DNA from: Orychophragmus violaceus
Lineage: Eukaryota > Streptophyta > Magnoliopsida > Brassicales > Brassicaceae
Direction: 5' to 3'
DNA length: 64,000 nucleotides
Assembly: GCA_030180135.1 (NCBI GenBank)
Contig: CM058230.1
Coordinates: 26,062,067-26,126,066 of the forward strand
Positions 22,266-33,549 of this stretch are shown here, in pieces. A program made the translations under genes and the position numbers. The notes below the pieces were generated by a model. It did not search any database and was not told where the DNA came from. It worked only from the letters and a program-made list of their open reading frames with translations. Each line of letters opens with the position of its first letter. Position 1 is the stretch's first letter.

Positions 22266-23075
22266 CTAAACAAGGCCGCTAACCACAACAACACCGCGTA
22301 CAGGTTTTCCAACAATGAGACGATTATGGTTAACGGTGGGTTTGTGTACCAGACGATAAGGAGTTGAAGGAAGAGATTCTAAGAGAGGCTCATCCATCTC
22401 GGTTCGCGATCCATCCTGGCCAGACTAAGATGTACCATGATCTCAAAAGGTACTACCATTGGGTCGGGATGAAACGGAAAATATCAGCTTGGGTCGCCAA
22501 GTGTTATACTTGCCAGTTGGTCAAGGCGGAACACCAAGCCCCGGGCGGCCTCTTGCAAAACCTACCAATTCCGGAGTGGAAATGAGAACATATTACAATG
22601 GAATTCGTCACGGGTTTACCAACGACCAGGACAAGGAAGGATACATTTTGGGTTGTGGTAGATCGGCTTACAAAGTCCGTGCACTTCCTGGCCATCAAGA
22701 AGACTGATGGGGTTTCTCAGATTGTTGGGAAGTATATTGAAGAGATAGTTTGGTTGCACGGAGTTCCAGCAAGTATTGTCTCGAACAGGGACTCACGTTT
22801 TACCTCATACTTTTGTCGGGCGTTCCAAAAGGCTTTGGGGACTAAGGTGCATATGAGTACGGCCTATCATCCACAGACAGATGGGCAGTCTGAACTGACT
22901 ATACGAACATTGGAAGACATGTTGAGGGAAAGTATCTTGGATTGGGGCGATTCTTGGGAAATGTAATTGCCATTGGCTGATTTCGCATACAACAACAGCT
23001 TCCAAGCCAGCATCGGTATGTCTCCATACGAGGCATTGTACGGGGGCCGTGCCAAACCCCTTTGTGTTGGACACA
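22266..23075 (+). pseudogene. Gypsy integrase core
   Basis: The zinc-binding H2C2 region is at about 22388-22515 (HPSRFAIHPG, KCYTCQLVK). A TGA at 22583-22585 follows PIPEWK. In the catalytic core the first acid position reads MEFVTGLP where the family has Asp. The second reads IVSNRDSRF, with Asn for Asp. The Glu of HPQTDGQSE is kept. A TAA at 22964-22966 and further stops interrupt the ADFAYNNSFQASIGMSPYEALYGG block. Two of three catalytic acids are changed, so the enzyme is dead. Confidence 0.88.
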
Positions 23076-23672
23076 AGTAGGGGAATCCAGTTTGATTGGA
23101 TCAGACATTGTGGAGGAGACCACAGAACGATTCCGACTTCTTAAGACAAAGATGAAGGAAGCTCATGATAGACAGAAGAATTATGCAGACAAGCGTCGAA
23201 AGGACATTGAATTTGCAGTTAGCGACTTGGTATACCTGAAGATGATTACATTCAAAGGTAGAGCCAGAGTCTCTAAGCGTGGGAAACTGGACCCGAGATA
23301 CTTAGGGCCATTCCGGATTGTGGAGCGAGTTGGACTTGTCGCCTACAAACTTGACTTGCCAACAGAAATGGAAGCATTCCATAATGTGTTCCATGTATCC
23401 CAACTCCGAAAGTGTATCACGGATCGAGATGTCATTGTACCGGAAGTTCCAAGCGATCTCAAGGAGAATCTGACTATGGAAGCGAGACCAGTACGGATTA
23501 TTGACAGGGCGGAAAAAGCAATGAGAAGGAAGTCAATCCCTATGGTAAAAGTAGTATGGACTTGCAATGGGATCGAGGAGGTTACTTGGGAAACGGTGAA
23601 CAGAATGCAAGCCGACTATCCAGCATGGCCTGAGGAGATGGATCGCCTTGATGGGGATTCGGGGACGAATCC
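23076..23672 (+). pseudogene. Gypsy integrase C-terminal and chromodomain-like region
   Basis: Open from about 23062 to 23814, running into the 3' LTR. It has the C-terminal integrase block DPRYLGPFRIVERVGLVAYK and VFHVSQLRKC. It ends with a chromodomain-like region (IIDRAEKAMRRKSIPMVKVV, then EEVTWETVNRMQADYP). Chromodomains of this group are thought to direct integration to heterochromatin. Confidence 0.85.
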
Positions 23673-23674
23673 CT

Positions 23675-23690
23675 TTCAAGGGGGGAGACT
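23675..23690 (+). other. Polypurine tract of the gypsy element
   Basis: CAAGGGGGGAGACT immediately precedes the 3' LTR. Confidence 0.85.
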
Positions 23691-25310
23691 TGTAGCATCC
23701 CCGATCCTCGATAGGATCGAGAAGACGAACCATGGAACCAGAACAAGAGCAAACAATCAAGGATGTTCTACGGGAAGTGTTCTATGGTCAGAAAAGCGGC
23801 TAAGATCAGCTTAGAAGAGCTTGTCTGAGTAAGGAAGGAGCTGGATATGAAGTATTCAGCTAGATTGAGCTGGATGGTCAGCTAGGTCAGCTGGGGCGAC
23901 TGACACTCAGCTCAACTAAGCTAAGGGGAGTGTTGAGTGTTCAGGTCAGCTGGTGGGCTGGGTCAGCTAGTGTCACTAACTGACCAGGCGGTTATGGGCC
24001 AAGGGTGGCAAATGGAAAGGCACCCATTCGCTTATGCCTTTCACATCCTTTGGCCTTGGCAGTTTTTAGGGCCTTCTTGGTCTATAAATACCACGCTATA
24101 AGCCTCATTTGCGCATGCCTTTATCACCATTTTCATACAAAGAAACTCATAAACAAATCGAGATTCAAGTGGGCATGAAGGCAAGTAAGATCGGAAAGAA
24201 TTGTTGGCAGGAATCTTTAGAAGTTTTTCCGGCGGTTTGAGAGTAAAGGAGGGGCGGTTCAGGCGATTGTTCAAAAGGAATATTGGATCAGGAAAATGGA
24301 TCCAAGCGCTTCCAAGGACCCAGGAAAAACGACCGCAACCCCCAAGGTGCGTGATCGGGTCGCGGCCGATCGTCGACCACAGCCTGGCCGTGCAGTCGAC
24401 GCATCTAAGGCCGATTGGCGGATCTCTCTCTCTTCTCTTTCTTATACTCTAGCGGTTTAAATATAAAGGGATATATGTGTTAAGTTGTATCTGCGGTTAA
24501 GGAGAAACTCGTTCTGATCAGGCGCATGCGAAGTTGGCCGGTGGGGTCGATGTTCACTTGCGGCCGAGACTAAGTGCGGATGTGCTTGGGGATTGGGTCG
24601 CGTGTGGAAGTCGGATCATGGGCCGGTGGGGTTGCATGATCGGCTAGGACAGTCGCTAATCCCGCAAGCCGAGTCGCTATGGTCGAACCGTCGGGACGGT
24701 TTCCTACGAACAGACGCATCTGTTCGCGGATCAAGATGTGGTAGCGTCTACGATCCGAACGGATGCGAATGTACGATCACGGCAGGATCGTCTAGCGATC
24801 ACGGATAGCGCATAGGACGAACGCGGACGGGACGTGGTCGTGGTCCGGTGGAGGACATGATCGATTCCAATTCGTGTGCGGCCGTCGGTCTTAGTGGAAT
24901 TGAGACATAGCAGTTTAAGTGGGAGAACATATAGAAATACTTGGATTCATTTAGGTTGTTGGATTTCATTAAGTTACGATTCTTAGATGTTTATATGTTT
25001 TCAGGATCTGAGGTTGATCGTAATAAGGATCTGTCTTAGGTGCGCGGAACCAAGACCTAGACGGACGTGTGTATGTGTGTGTTAGAACTGGATAGATAGG
25101 ACTGAATAATTTTTATAGCATATTGACTTGAACTACATTGTATCAGTACCTTTGGTTTGATTAATAAAATATCCAGTTTGCCTTATCAAATATGTCTTAT
25201 AATTTTTAGTTTAAGGAACCGAAATTAATACAAGGAAAAAATTTAGACTTAGTTCAATGCTAAGGTGATGGTGAACCTCATCCGGCCAGTGGCCGGGTTT
25301 GGGCGTTACA
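23691..25310 (+). repeat. 3' LTR of the gypsy element
   Basis: 1620 bp, ending GGGCGTTACA before the GGAAC duplication. It retains the GC-rich segment (about 24520-24640) missing from the 5' LTR. Its TATA box is at 24083-24090. Confidence 0.92.
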
Positions 25311-26233
25311 GGAACTGTGATGAAATCAACACGGTCAGAGGATCTTCATGGGGTAAAAAGAATTCTGAACCGGCATGACAACGATTCCAAAACAGCCATC
25401 TCGCGACCAACCTAGCTCCGCTGAACAGCTTTCTTAAAGAGAAATTTGTTCCACGTCTTCTAGGACGGGTCCACTCCGATTTACAATTGGTTGCTCTAAA
25501 TAAAAAATATATATATACCAGGGTTCCTATAATCGAAGATCCAAAACGAAAATATAGAAAGAAGGAAGTAACTTACGCGGAAAGTAACCGATCTCGGAAT
25601 AGCGGACCACAACATGTTACTGAAATTAATGATGCATCATATCGATCCAAATGAATGATATGAGTGTCGCCCCTAAGTTGGGAAGGGCGACAAATGGAAG
25701 GAACCATCGGGACAAATCTATTTAATGACGAGTTACCCCTTATCAAAAAGACAATAAGTTCATCGACGAACTCGATCATGCATGACTCCGGAGATCGACA
25801 CAGATTCGAACACAAGAACAACGATGAACATGTTTGCATGTTTAATTTAGGAATAAAGATAAAAGCCAGAAAACAAATGGAAGTTTTGGTATAACCGAGG
25901 GAAAGGGAAGAAGTGATTATGGTGAAGAGTAATGATAGTATAGGCTATATTTAAAGCAGAAGAAATGATGGTTATCGAAGAGACCCTCATGCATGTCAAT
26001 CTTGATTTAATGCGATACGACATTCTGTGTACGCGGAGCACATTCATTGGTTCAAGAAAATGTGGTTTAAAGAAGCTTTACATTCTTAAATATAAAAATA
26101 TTAAACAAAAAATATGTCCAAGAAAAACCGAATGTTTATATATGGCTTTTTGTTTTTCTATACATACAATGCTATACTGTTTTTCGTATCAGTATATACT
26201 TATTATTTTATGCATCCGATTCGAACGTAATAG

Positions 26234-26503
26234 TTCGGATATGCGTATGAAACTATGAATTAAATCTTATACCATCTCTATATAGAAAAGTTATATCACG
26301 TTTTATCTTGACACTAATCAAAAAATACACCTAAATTTATTAACAACGGAATAATGCCGCACATATAATTCGGATATGCATATGAAACTATGAATTAAAT
26401 CATATACCATCTCGATATAGAAAAAGTTATAACACGGTTTATCTTGACACTAATCGAGAAAGACACCGAAATTAATTGACAACGGAATAATGCCCGCACA
26501 TGC
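26234..26503. repeat. Tandem duplication, period about 135 bp
   Basis: Two diverged copies starting TTCGGATATGC (26234 and 26369), sharing ATGAAACTATGAATTAAATC and GACACTAATC blocks. Confidence 0.85.
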
Positions 26504-27080
26504 GTGCGGATCGATCAGTAATATCTGTTAAATCTGTTCGCAATAAGTTCACCTTTTTTTAAAAATGATCAAATGTAAACAGTTGTAAAAGAAAAAGAAA
26601 AACTTGCAAACGAGTAACTACGTGTTAGAGTGGGTTTGACATCCTTCTTTAACCCGGTCCAAAAGTTAGATCAGCTCATCAAAAATTAAACACAAGTAAA
26701 AAAGAAGACGGTCCATTTCGGCGAACCCCGGCTAGATTGGTGCCGACTACATTAAAGAAATATGGTTAATGTAAAATTAACATATTTATGGAAATGAATA
26801 AGATAAAGATGAATTTCCGAAAAGAAAAGAAATCCAAGATTGTCCGGATTTTACTTTATCATGTCATAGAGAATATATGAAATAAACTATAATTCTTCTT
26901 TATAAATATGCTTTAAAAAGATCAATCATGAATTATTATACTCAAACCTAATTCCAAAACAGAGAAAATCGACATTGATTTTCAAACTCTAAATAATAAA
27001 ATGAATATGTTTTCCCGTCTTTTGTTATTATCTTTAGATCATTAAAGTCAAACCATTCAAATCCCTTTTAATTAATCATT

Positions 27081-27378
27081 ATTGAATTAATCCTTATACA
27101 ATTAAGCTTCAACACTACGATACACAGATATGAAGAAATCAAAGGTTTGCAATGGAAAATGCTTATTTTTGGTTGAGAAATCTTGAACTTTGGTTGATAA
27201 ATCGTGAACTTTGGTTGAGAAATTTCAATATTGAATTAATCCTTATACAATTAAGCTTCAACACTACGATACACAGATATGAAGAAATCAAAGATTTGCA
27301 ATGGAAAATGCTTATTTTTGGTTGAGAAATCTTGAACTTTGGTTGATAAATCGTGAACTTTGGTTGAGAAATTTCAGA
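27081..27378. repeat. Tandem duplication, period 149 bp
   Basis: Two almost identical copies, 27081-27229 and 27230-27378; I see one base difference. Each contains an internal short repeat around GAACTTTGGTTGA. Confidence 0.93.
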
Positions 27379-27590
27379 TCATATAATTAAAAGGAAATCA
27401 AGAACAAGTTGAAGATGAAAATGGCAAACCTGTAAATATCTTCAACTTTTTACTTAAAACTAACAATGAACTTTCATCTTTGTGGTAATTTTAATATTGT
27501 TTTTAAAAAACATTAAATATATTGTAATTTATATTAATATACTAGAGGTTTTTTACTGTTTTCTCAAAAAATGTACCTTTTTCTGAGCCA

Positions 27591-28334
27591 TGTTCACTTG
27601 CTAACTGCCAATATTTAGCTGCAAATTCCTGCGTCTGACATTGATTAAAAGAGCAGTTAGAAATTTGCACCGCAGCATGATACGATTAGACACGGGCGAT
27701 TGTTATTGGGTATGTTCGTTTGTTAGCCGCAGGAGGGTTGCGGCTGCAGCTGCGTCTCAACTGTGTTTGTTTGACAGACGCAGCCTCCGGCGACTAAACG
27801 CTGTGTCTGGATGTCGCGGCTAAACGCCAAAATTTTTGAACGCAGAATAAATCAGCGTCCCAGCTAAATTGCTGCGGCTAAAACGTGCAAAAGACAAATT
27901 TACCCTTATATTTTTTGTGAACTACAGATAAACCAAACCCTAATTTTTATCTTCTCTTGCACTGTTCTTCAGATCCATATGTCGTTTCATCTCGCTCTCC
28001 ATATCTTCTCCTCTATAATCTGGAGAGTCCATAATCGAAATCCCTCAACTTGCTTCTTGTGAGTATCTTCCTCTCTCTCTTGCTCTCTTTATATATGTGG
28101 TTTTTGCTTCAGAAGTCGAAGAAAAAGTTGGGATTTTGAACTTTTTTTGGGCAAAGGGATTTTGAAGGTTTGAGTAGAATGGTTTAGGGTAAAATTGATT
28201 TGGGTTTTGTGGGTTGATGGAGTTGATCGTCTCTAATTCTTGTAGAACACAATCCATAAATATTGGCTTTGAGATTGAAACTTTTGAGATTAAGTTTCAT
28301 TTTACTCTTTGAGTTTAATTTACAAGTGCATAAG
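27591..28334. other. Left terminal and leader region of the Harbinger element
   Basis: The part to about 27900 is GC-rich with inverted words (GCTGCAAATT and AATTTGCA) and the subterminal GTTCGTTTGTTAGCCGCAGG. From 27900 to 28334 it looks like a transcribed leader (pyrimidine-rich, then a possible donor GTGAGTATC at 28059). No coding sequence is evident. Confidence 0.45.
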
Positions 28335-28508
28335 TATCACAGATATGTGAGAGAGAGAGAGTAAAGAGAGAGAGTGAATGTAAATGAATCTGATTAATGA
28401 GAAAGAATGTTTTACACTTTGCTTATATACAACTGATATTAAATAATTATCATAACAAACTAACTGAATGGTGAAAGAAAGCCAAACAATAGAGTTTGCT
28501 ATCTAATA
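28335..28508 (-). repeat. 3' LTR of Copia B
   Basis: 174 bp. It differs from the partner by a shorter GA run and a few substitutions. Next to it, the minus strand carries the polypurine tract GAGGGGGGTA (28509-28518). Confidence 0.92.
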
Positions 28509-28523
28509 TACCCCCCTCAAGCC

Positions 28524-30059
28524 TTAATCGTTGTCCAAAGGAAGAAGATAAAGGCTTGATAGTGACATTATTGACAAGAGTGAGTGAAACGTTGAAGGAC
28601 CTAAAGCCTTTGTCAGAATATCTGCGTGTTGATTGCGTGTACCAATATGAAGACAGTTGAGAGATCCGTTCTTGAGTTGATCACGTACGGTATGGCAGTC
28701 CACCTCTATGTGTTTCGTCCGTTCATGGAAAACGGGATTGGACGCTATATGCAAGGCAGATTTATTGTCACAAAAGAGTTTGGCTGGAGCAGAGGTTTGT
28801 ATCTTCAAGTCTTTAAGAAGCTGAGCTATCCACAAGAGTTAACATGTTGCTAGTGCCATAGCCATGTACTCAGATTACGTGCTACTTCGACTGACAATAC
28901 CCTGCTTCTTAGATTTCCAGCATATTAGGGAGGTACCCAAGTATATACAGTAACCAGTTACTGATCTGCGAGAGTCGGCACAAGCAGCCCAGTCTGCATC
29001 ACTGAATGCATTCAAGCATACATCTGTGTTTACAGAGTAGAAAAGACCCTGTCCAGGGTTAGACTTCAAGTACCTGGCAATCTTTTTCGCTGCATTGTAA
29101 TGAGTATCAGTCGGTTTGGATAGAAACTGGCTGAGTTTGTGAACAGAATATGTGATGTCAGGTCTTGTTATCGTCAAGTATAATAGCTTCCCAATGAGTT
29201 CTCTGTAAGGAGTTGGATTCTCCATTGGTGTGCTCGTCTCTGAGCTTAGTTGTGTTGTAGGATCTATAGGAACTGAACACGGTTTGCAACCAAGTAGACC
29301 AACTTCTTCTAATAAATCCAAAGCATATTTTCGTTGACTTACAGAGATTCATTGAGAGCTGCGAGATATCTCCAATCCGAGGAAGTAACGAAGCTGGCCC
29401 AAGTCTTTGATGTTAAACGCTTGGTGAAGTACTTGTTTAACATTATGGACAGCCTTGTCATCGTTACTTGCAATAACAATATCGTCCACATATACCAAAA
29501 GAATGACAATTGAACTGCCACTGCTTTTCACAAAGAGAGTGTTCTCAGCCTGATATTGTATGAATCCATCATTGAGGAGCACAGACGAAAAACACTGGTA
29601 CCATTGACGAGTTGCCTGTTTAAGGACATACAGTGACTTATGGAGCTTGCATATTGGATTATCAGGTAATGGACCATTGTTAGAAGTATATCCCAAGGGA
29701 AGGCTCATTTATATTTCTTCATCTAAGTCTCCATGTAGAAATGCATTAGAGACGTCCATTTGTGTCAAACTCCATCCAAGTTTAGCTGCTAGAGCTAAAA
29801 GAAGCTTCACTGTTGTGAGTTTAGCAACAGGGGAAAAAGTTTCAATGTAATTGATTCCTTCTTGTTGAGTGAAACCTTTTGCAACCAAGCGGGCCTTATG
29901 CTTGTCAATAGTTCCATCCGGATTATACTTCAGTTTATAAACCCATTTGCAGCCTACAAAATTCTTTCCTGAAGGCAATGACACAACAAACCAAGTACCA
30001 GTGTCTTCTAAAGAGTTCAACTCAGAGTTCATAGCCTTCAACCACTCATCAATCTTCAC
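28524..30059 (-). pseudogene. Copia B reverse transcriptase and RNase H
   Basis: RT is read from about 30059. It contains ALAAKLGWSLTQMDVSNAFL with LHGDL, then after a stop KLHKSLYVLKQATRQWY and the YVDD active site in LLVYVDDIVIASND (about 29490-29450). RNase H from about 29321 to 28524 contains TPYRELIGKLLYLTITRPDI, AFSDADWAACADSRRSVTGY, a broken SRSS(T) block, LFCDNKSALHIA and HIEVDCHTVRDQL. There are stops or frame changes near 29707, 29345 and 28870. Confidence 0.88.
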
Positions 30060-31670
30060 AGCCTGTGCAAAAGTCTTTGGTTTTGTATCTAGAGAGATGT
30101 TGAAAATGTAGGTTTTGAAAGAAGGACTTAAATTGTCATATGACAGGACTGAGAAAAGAGGGTATAAAACTGAAGATGATGGATTGGGTGAAGGTATTTC
30201 TGATGGTGGTATAAGGTTGCAATGATAGTCAGTCAGATATGAAGGTTTCTTTGACTACCGTTTAGGTCTAACAATGTTCTCAGGAGTAGAACCAGGAGGT
30301 TGTTCAACAGTTTCTGATGTAATAGGTAAGGTGTTAGAGGAGGTATTCCTAGATGATGCATGAGATGAATGATATGTTAAAGGAATGGGAATGCCAGCAT
30401 GAAAGTCAATGTTTGGATCAGGTACAGGAAATGGTAAGATAGATGGTGAAAACAAATCTGTATCGAAGGATGTTGAATGTAATTTCAAATCATGATATGG
30501 GAAAACATTTTCATGAAAAACCACATTTCTATATATTGAAATCACATTAGTCTCTAAGTCTAACACTTTGTAACCTTTGTATCCAGTAGGATAACCTAGG
30601 AAAACAGAAGCTTGAGCTCGCGGAGAAAACTTGGTTCTCACTTTTGGATATGTAGATGCAAAGCAAAGACACCCAAAAACTTTTAAAGAATTGTAATCAG
30701 GAACTTTGTTTAGAAGCTTCTCATAGGGTGATTTGTTTTGTAACAAGGGAGTGGGTGTTCTATTGATTAAGAAAACAGTGGTTTGAATGCAGTCTCCCCA
30801 AAAAGTAACAGGGACTTTGGATTGAAAGAATAAAGCTCTAGCAACATTCGGCAAATGCTGATGTTTTCGCTCAACCACACTGTTTTGTTGAGGAGTATCA
30901 ACGCATGAAAAGTAGTGAAAAATGCCTTTTGGTTTTAAAATATCTGAAAAATTCAACTCAGGGACATTATCACTTCGTATGGCTTTAACAGTGGTTGAAT
31001 ATTGAGTTTCAATGAGTTTTAAAAACGATTGAAAAACTGAATGAACTGAGCTTTTATTCTTGAGTAAGTACACCCATGTTACACGAGTAGAATCATCTAC
31101 TATGGTAAGGAAATATCGGAAACCTTCTACTGTTTCATGAGCAAAAGGTCCCCAAATACCTAGGTGAATTAGATCAAAAGCTTTAGAAGCAACATTGTTA
31201 TTAGAAACATATGGTAAACGTTTTTGTTTAGCCAAAAGGAAAATCGTACAAGTTGTGGAAGACAAAGGTTTTGAAAAACAAATGTGTTTTGAAAGACTTT
31301 GTAGCTTGATTGTTGATGGATGTCCAAGGCGACTATGCCAGAGATCCCCATCAGCAAGCATTGGTGCATAGAGTTGCATAGATGACGATGAGCATGTAGA
31401 GAAATCAGTAGATTTGAAAACATACAAGTTTTGAAACATCTTACACTTCCCAATCATCAAGCCCTGTATATGTTCATGTATAATGCATGAATCAGCATAA
31501 AAATGTGCAGAACAGTTGCTTGAATTGAGAAGTGATCCAACACTAATGAGATTAAAGTGAAAGTATGGTATATGCAACACATTATGTAAAATCAGATGAT
31601 CCGATAACCTAACCATGCCTATATGCTGAATGCCAACTCTAACACCATTAGGAAGTGAAACTGTTGAATT
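30060..31670 (-). pseudogene. Copia B GAG-pre-integrase and integrase
   Basis: Mainly the frame 31616-30255. GAG-pre-integrase has LWHSRLGHPSTIKLQSLSK. The integrase core has the first acid site as FDLIHLGIWGP, with Gly where the family has Asp. The second Asp is kept in AIRSDNVPELNF and the Glu in NSVVERKHQHLPNVARAL. The C-terminal block KVFGCLCFASTYPK and ASVFLGYP follows. Loss of the first catalytic Asp makes the integrase inactive. A stop at 30255 and a frame change separate it from RT. Confidence 0.88.
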
Positions 31671-33175
31671 CTAAAATGGGACATATTTTATGAACATTGA
31701 AAGATCTAAGCATACGTTGGCAGTAGCACCACTATCTATTATCCAAGCATCATTGGGTATGAAATTTGTAAGAGAGGAAAGGCAATGATGATGATATGTG
31801 GTTCTATCATTTTCAAAACAAAGATTGGTAGAGAGACTAGATACAATACCTGCAGACGATTGAATGGCCATGATTCCATGATCAGTAATTGAAGATGATG
31901 AAGGCTGAGATGAATTTCCTTGTTGATGGACATGGAGATTGAGTTGGTTCAACAACTGGTTGACTTGCTCATGTGAAAAAGAACTCAGATCAAGACTGCA
32001 ATTTGAATGATTTGGTTGAGTAGTCGTAGACACTTCATTCATCACATTGGCTATAGCGTTCTCTTTATTGTATCCACCTTGGTTGCTTTTCCAGTATGTT
32101 TTCTGCGTTTGTTGCTTGAGATTCTGAGATGGACCAGATGTGTTACTCTGAGATTTGGATGCAACAGGTGCTTGTTGTTGAGAGTATGCAACATTTAGAT
32201 GGTCCTCTATACTGAGGATGACCAGGTGGATAACCGTAGAGTTTAAAGCATGTGTTAACAACATGCCCAGCCATACCACAGTGAGTGCATATAGGTCTTG
32301 ACTTAGATTTGAAGTTACTATAAGCAACATGCCCAGACTAAAAACCGACGGAGAACTTTTTCCGACGAAATAGAAATGACGGACTTTTTCCGTCGGAAAT
32401 CCGTCGGAATAGGCATTTTCCGACGGAATTCCGTCGGTTTCTTCCCTCGGTAATGGCATGTTTTCTTGTAGTGCAGATGCTTGAAAGGCCACGTTCTCAG
32501 CAGTGATTGGTTTCAGAATTCTTTGCCTTTCATCTTGACTGACCATGTTAAAGACTTTCTCAATACTTGGGAGAGGCTTAAGCATAAGCACTTCATGATG
32601 CGATTCCTATCCAACATAGTTTTCCAGTTGCGAGCAGCATTACACTCGCATTTACCTTATGAACATAACGGCATCTCCACAAAATTATTGTATGTTTCCC
32701 ACAGAGTAACTAACTCAGTGTAGTATGTGGTAACATCTCGAGCTCCTTGAGCAACTGTACACAGCTTCTGTTCAATCTCAAAAATACGAACGAGATCGTC
32801 TTGCTTAAATCGATTCATTAGACTGTTCCATATTGCTTCTGCTGTGTTCATGTACAGAAGACTACCACTAATGTTCTTAGCAACAGAGTTAAGCAGCCAA
32901 GTAGCGACCATGTCGTTACATCTAGACCAAGAACCTAGTGAAGGATCACCATCCGGAGGTTTCTTTATCGTTCCGTCTACAAATCTGAGCTTATTGCGAA
33001 CGTTAAGAGCAACACGTACCGAGCGACGCCAGGAATGAAAGTCGGTACCGGATGAGAGACGATCGGAAACAAGAACCAAGCCGGCGTGGTCGTTGTGGTG
33101 GAGATAGAATGGATTTTCATAAAGATCCGTAGATGAATGATGAACATTGCTCTCCATCGAAGATGAATTCGCCAT
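31671..33175 (-). pseudogene. Copia B gag and protease, interrupted by a CACTA MITE
   Basis: Gag starts at the ATG at 33175. It has DRLSSGTDFHSWRRSVRVAL and AEAIWNSLMNRFKQDDLVRI in the first 172 codons, then a stop at 32657. The continuation to 32480 runs on a second frame. The 137-bp MITE 32337-32473 shifts the frame, so the CCHC knuckle (CTHCGMAGHVVNTC, about 32290-32250) is out of phase with the open frame. The protease motif WIIDSGATANVC lies at about 31744-31709. Confidence 0.85.
32337..32473. mobile_element. 137-bp CACTA MITE in Copia B gag
   Basis: It is flanked by CAG (32334-32336 and 32474-32476), the 3-bp duplication expected for CACTA elements. The right end TTTTCTTGTAGTG is the inverse of CACTACAAGAAAA. 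The left end starts ACTAAAAACCGACGG and has lost or altered its first base. The inside is made of CCGACGGAA and TTCCGTCGG inverted units. Removing it and one CAG would leave continuous gag sequence across the site. Confidence 0.85.
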
Positions 33176-33354
33176 TTACCGAAGGAAAGGAGAAATCGGA
33201 TGAAGAAATTGACAAAGAAGACCGATTAATCAGCTGAAATCGGTACAAAGTAGCTCGAATCGAGTGATTACGAGACTGAGAAAGTAAGAATTTGATGAAA
33301 AAAGAAGAATCGAAGAAGAATCAAAGAAAAATTTGTGCGGAAGACTTCATTTAC

Positions 33355-33366
33355 GCTCTGATACCA
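33355..33366 (-). other. Primer-binding site of Copia B
   Basis: The minus strand reads TGGTATCAGAGC directly next to the 5' LTR with no spacer. Confidence 0.93.
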
Positions 33367-33544
33367 TATCACAGATATGAGAGAGAGAGAGAGAGAGTAA
33401 AGAGAGAGAGTGAATGTAAATGAATCTGATTAATGAGAAAGAATTTTTTACACTTTTCTTATATACAGCTGATATTAAATAATTATCATAACAAACTAAC
33501 TGAATGGTGAAAGGAAGCCAAACAATAGAGTTTGCTATCTAATA
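33367..33544 (-). repeat. 5' LTR of Copia B
   Basis: 178 bp, TATCACAG to ATCTAATA on the plus strand. A (GA)n run sits near 33377-33400. A minus-strand TATATAAG at 33458-33465 (28422-28429 in the partner) is a likely TATA box. Confidence 0.92.
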
Positions 33545-33549
33545 ATAAG

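Larger units (their letters stand above)
16955..25310 (+). mobile_element. Chromovirus-type gypsy retrotransposon
   Basis: An 8.36-kb element flanked by GGAAC (16950-16954 and 25311-25315), with LTRs of 1519 and 1620 bp that start TGTAGCATCC and end GCGTTACA. The order is LTR, primer-binding site, gag with zinc knuckle, protease, RT, RNase H, integrase and a C-terminal chromodomain-like region, polypurine tract, LTR. Integrase after RNase H and the chromodomain-type tail place it in the gypsy chromoviruses, most like the Tekay/Del group. Multiple stops, a frameshift and lost catalytic residues show that it is inactive. Confidence 0.93.
25316..27590. other. Non-genic region with tandem duplications
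   Basis: I find no supported gene. At 25318-25450 there are words related to 16799-16900 (ATCAACAC, TCAGAGGATC, CATCTCGC, TTTCTT.AA). They suggest that the gypsy element lies in or beside a duplicated, decayed gene that I cannot identify. The rest is AT-rich with two tandem duplications listed separately. Short open frames (for example 25965-26258) show no domain. Confidence 0.5.
28335..33544 (-). mobile_element. Copia retrotransposon B, short LTRs with TA...TA ends
   Basis: A 5.2-kb minus-strand element flanked by ATAAG (28330-28334 and 33545-33549). Its LTRs are only 174 and 178 bp. They begin TATCACAG and end ATCTAATA on the plus strand, so they lack the usual TG...CA ends. On the minus strand the order is primer-binding site, gag, protease, integrase, RT, RNase H. 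Frames are broken at several places. It lies in the leader of the Harbinger element. Confidence 0.93.

Noticed and set aside
28335..33544. TG...CA ends for Copia B by shifting the boundaries
   Set aside because: Any shift loses the exact ATAAG duplication and the primer-binding site adjacency, so the TA...TA ends are preferred.
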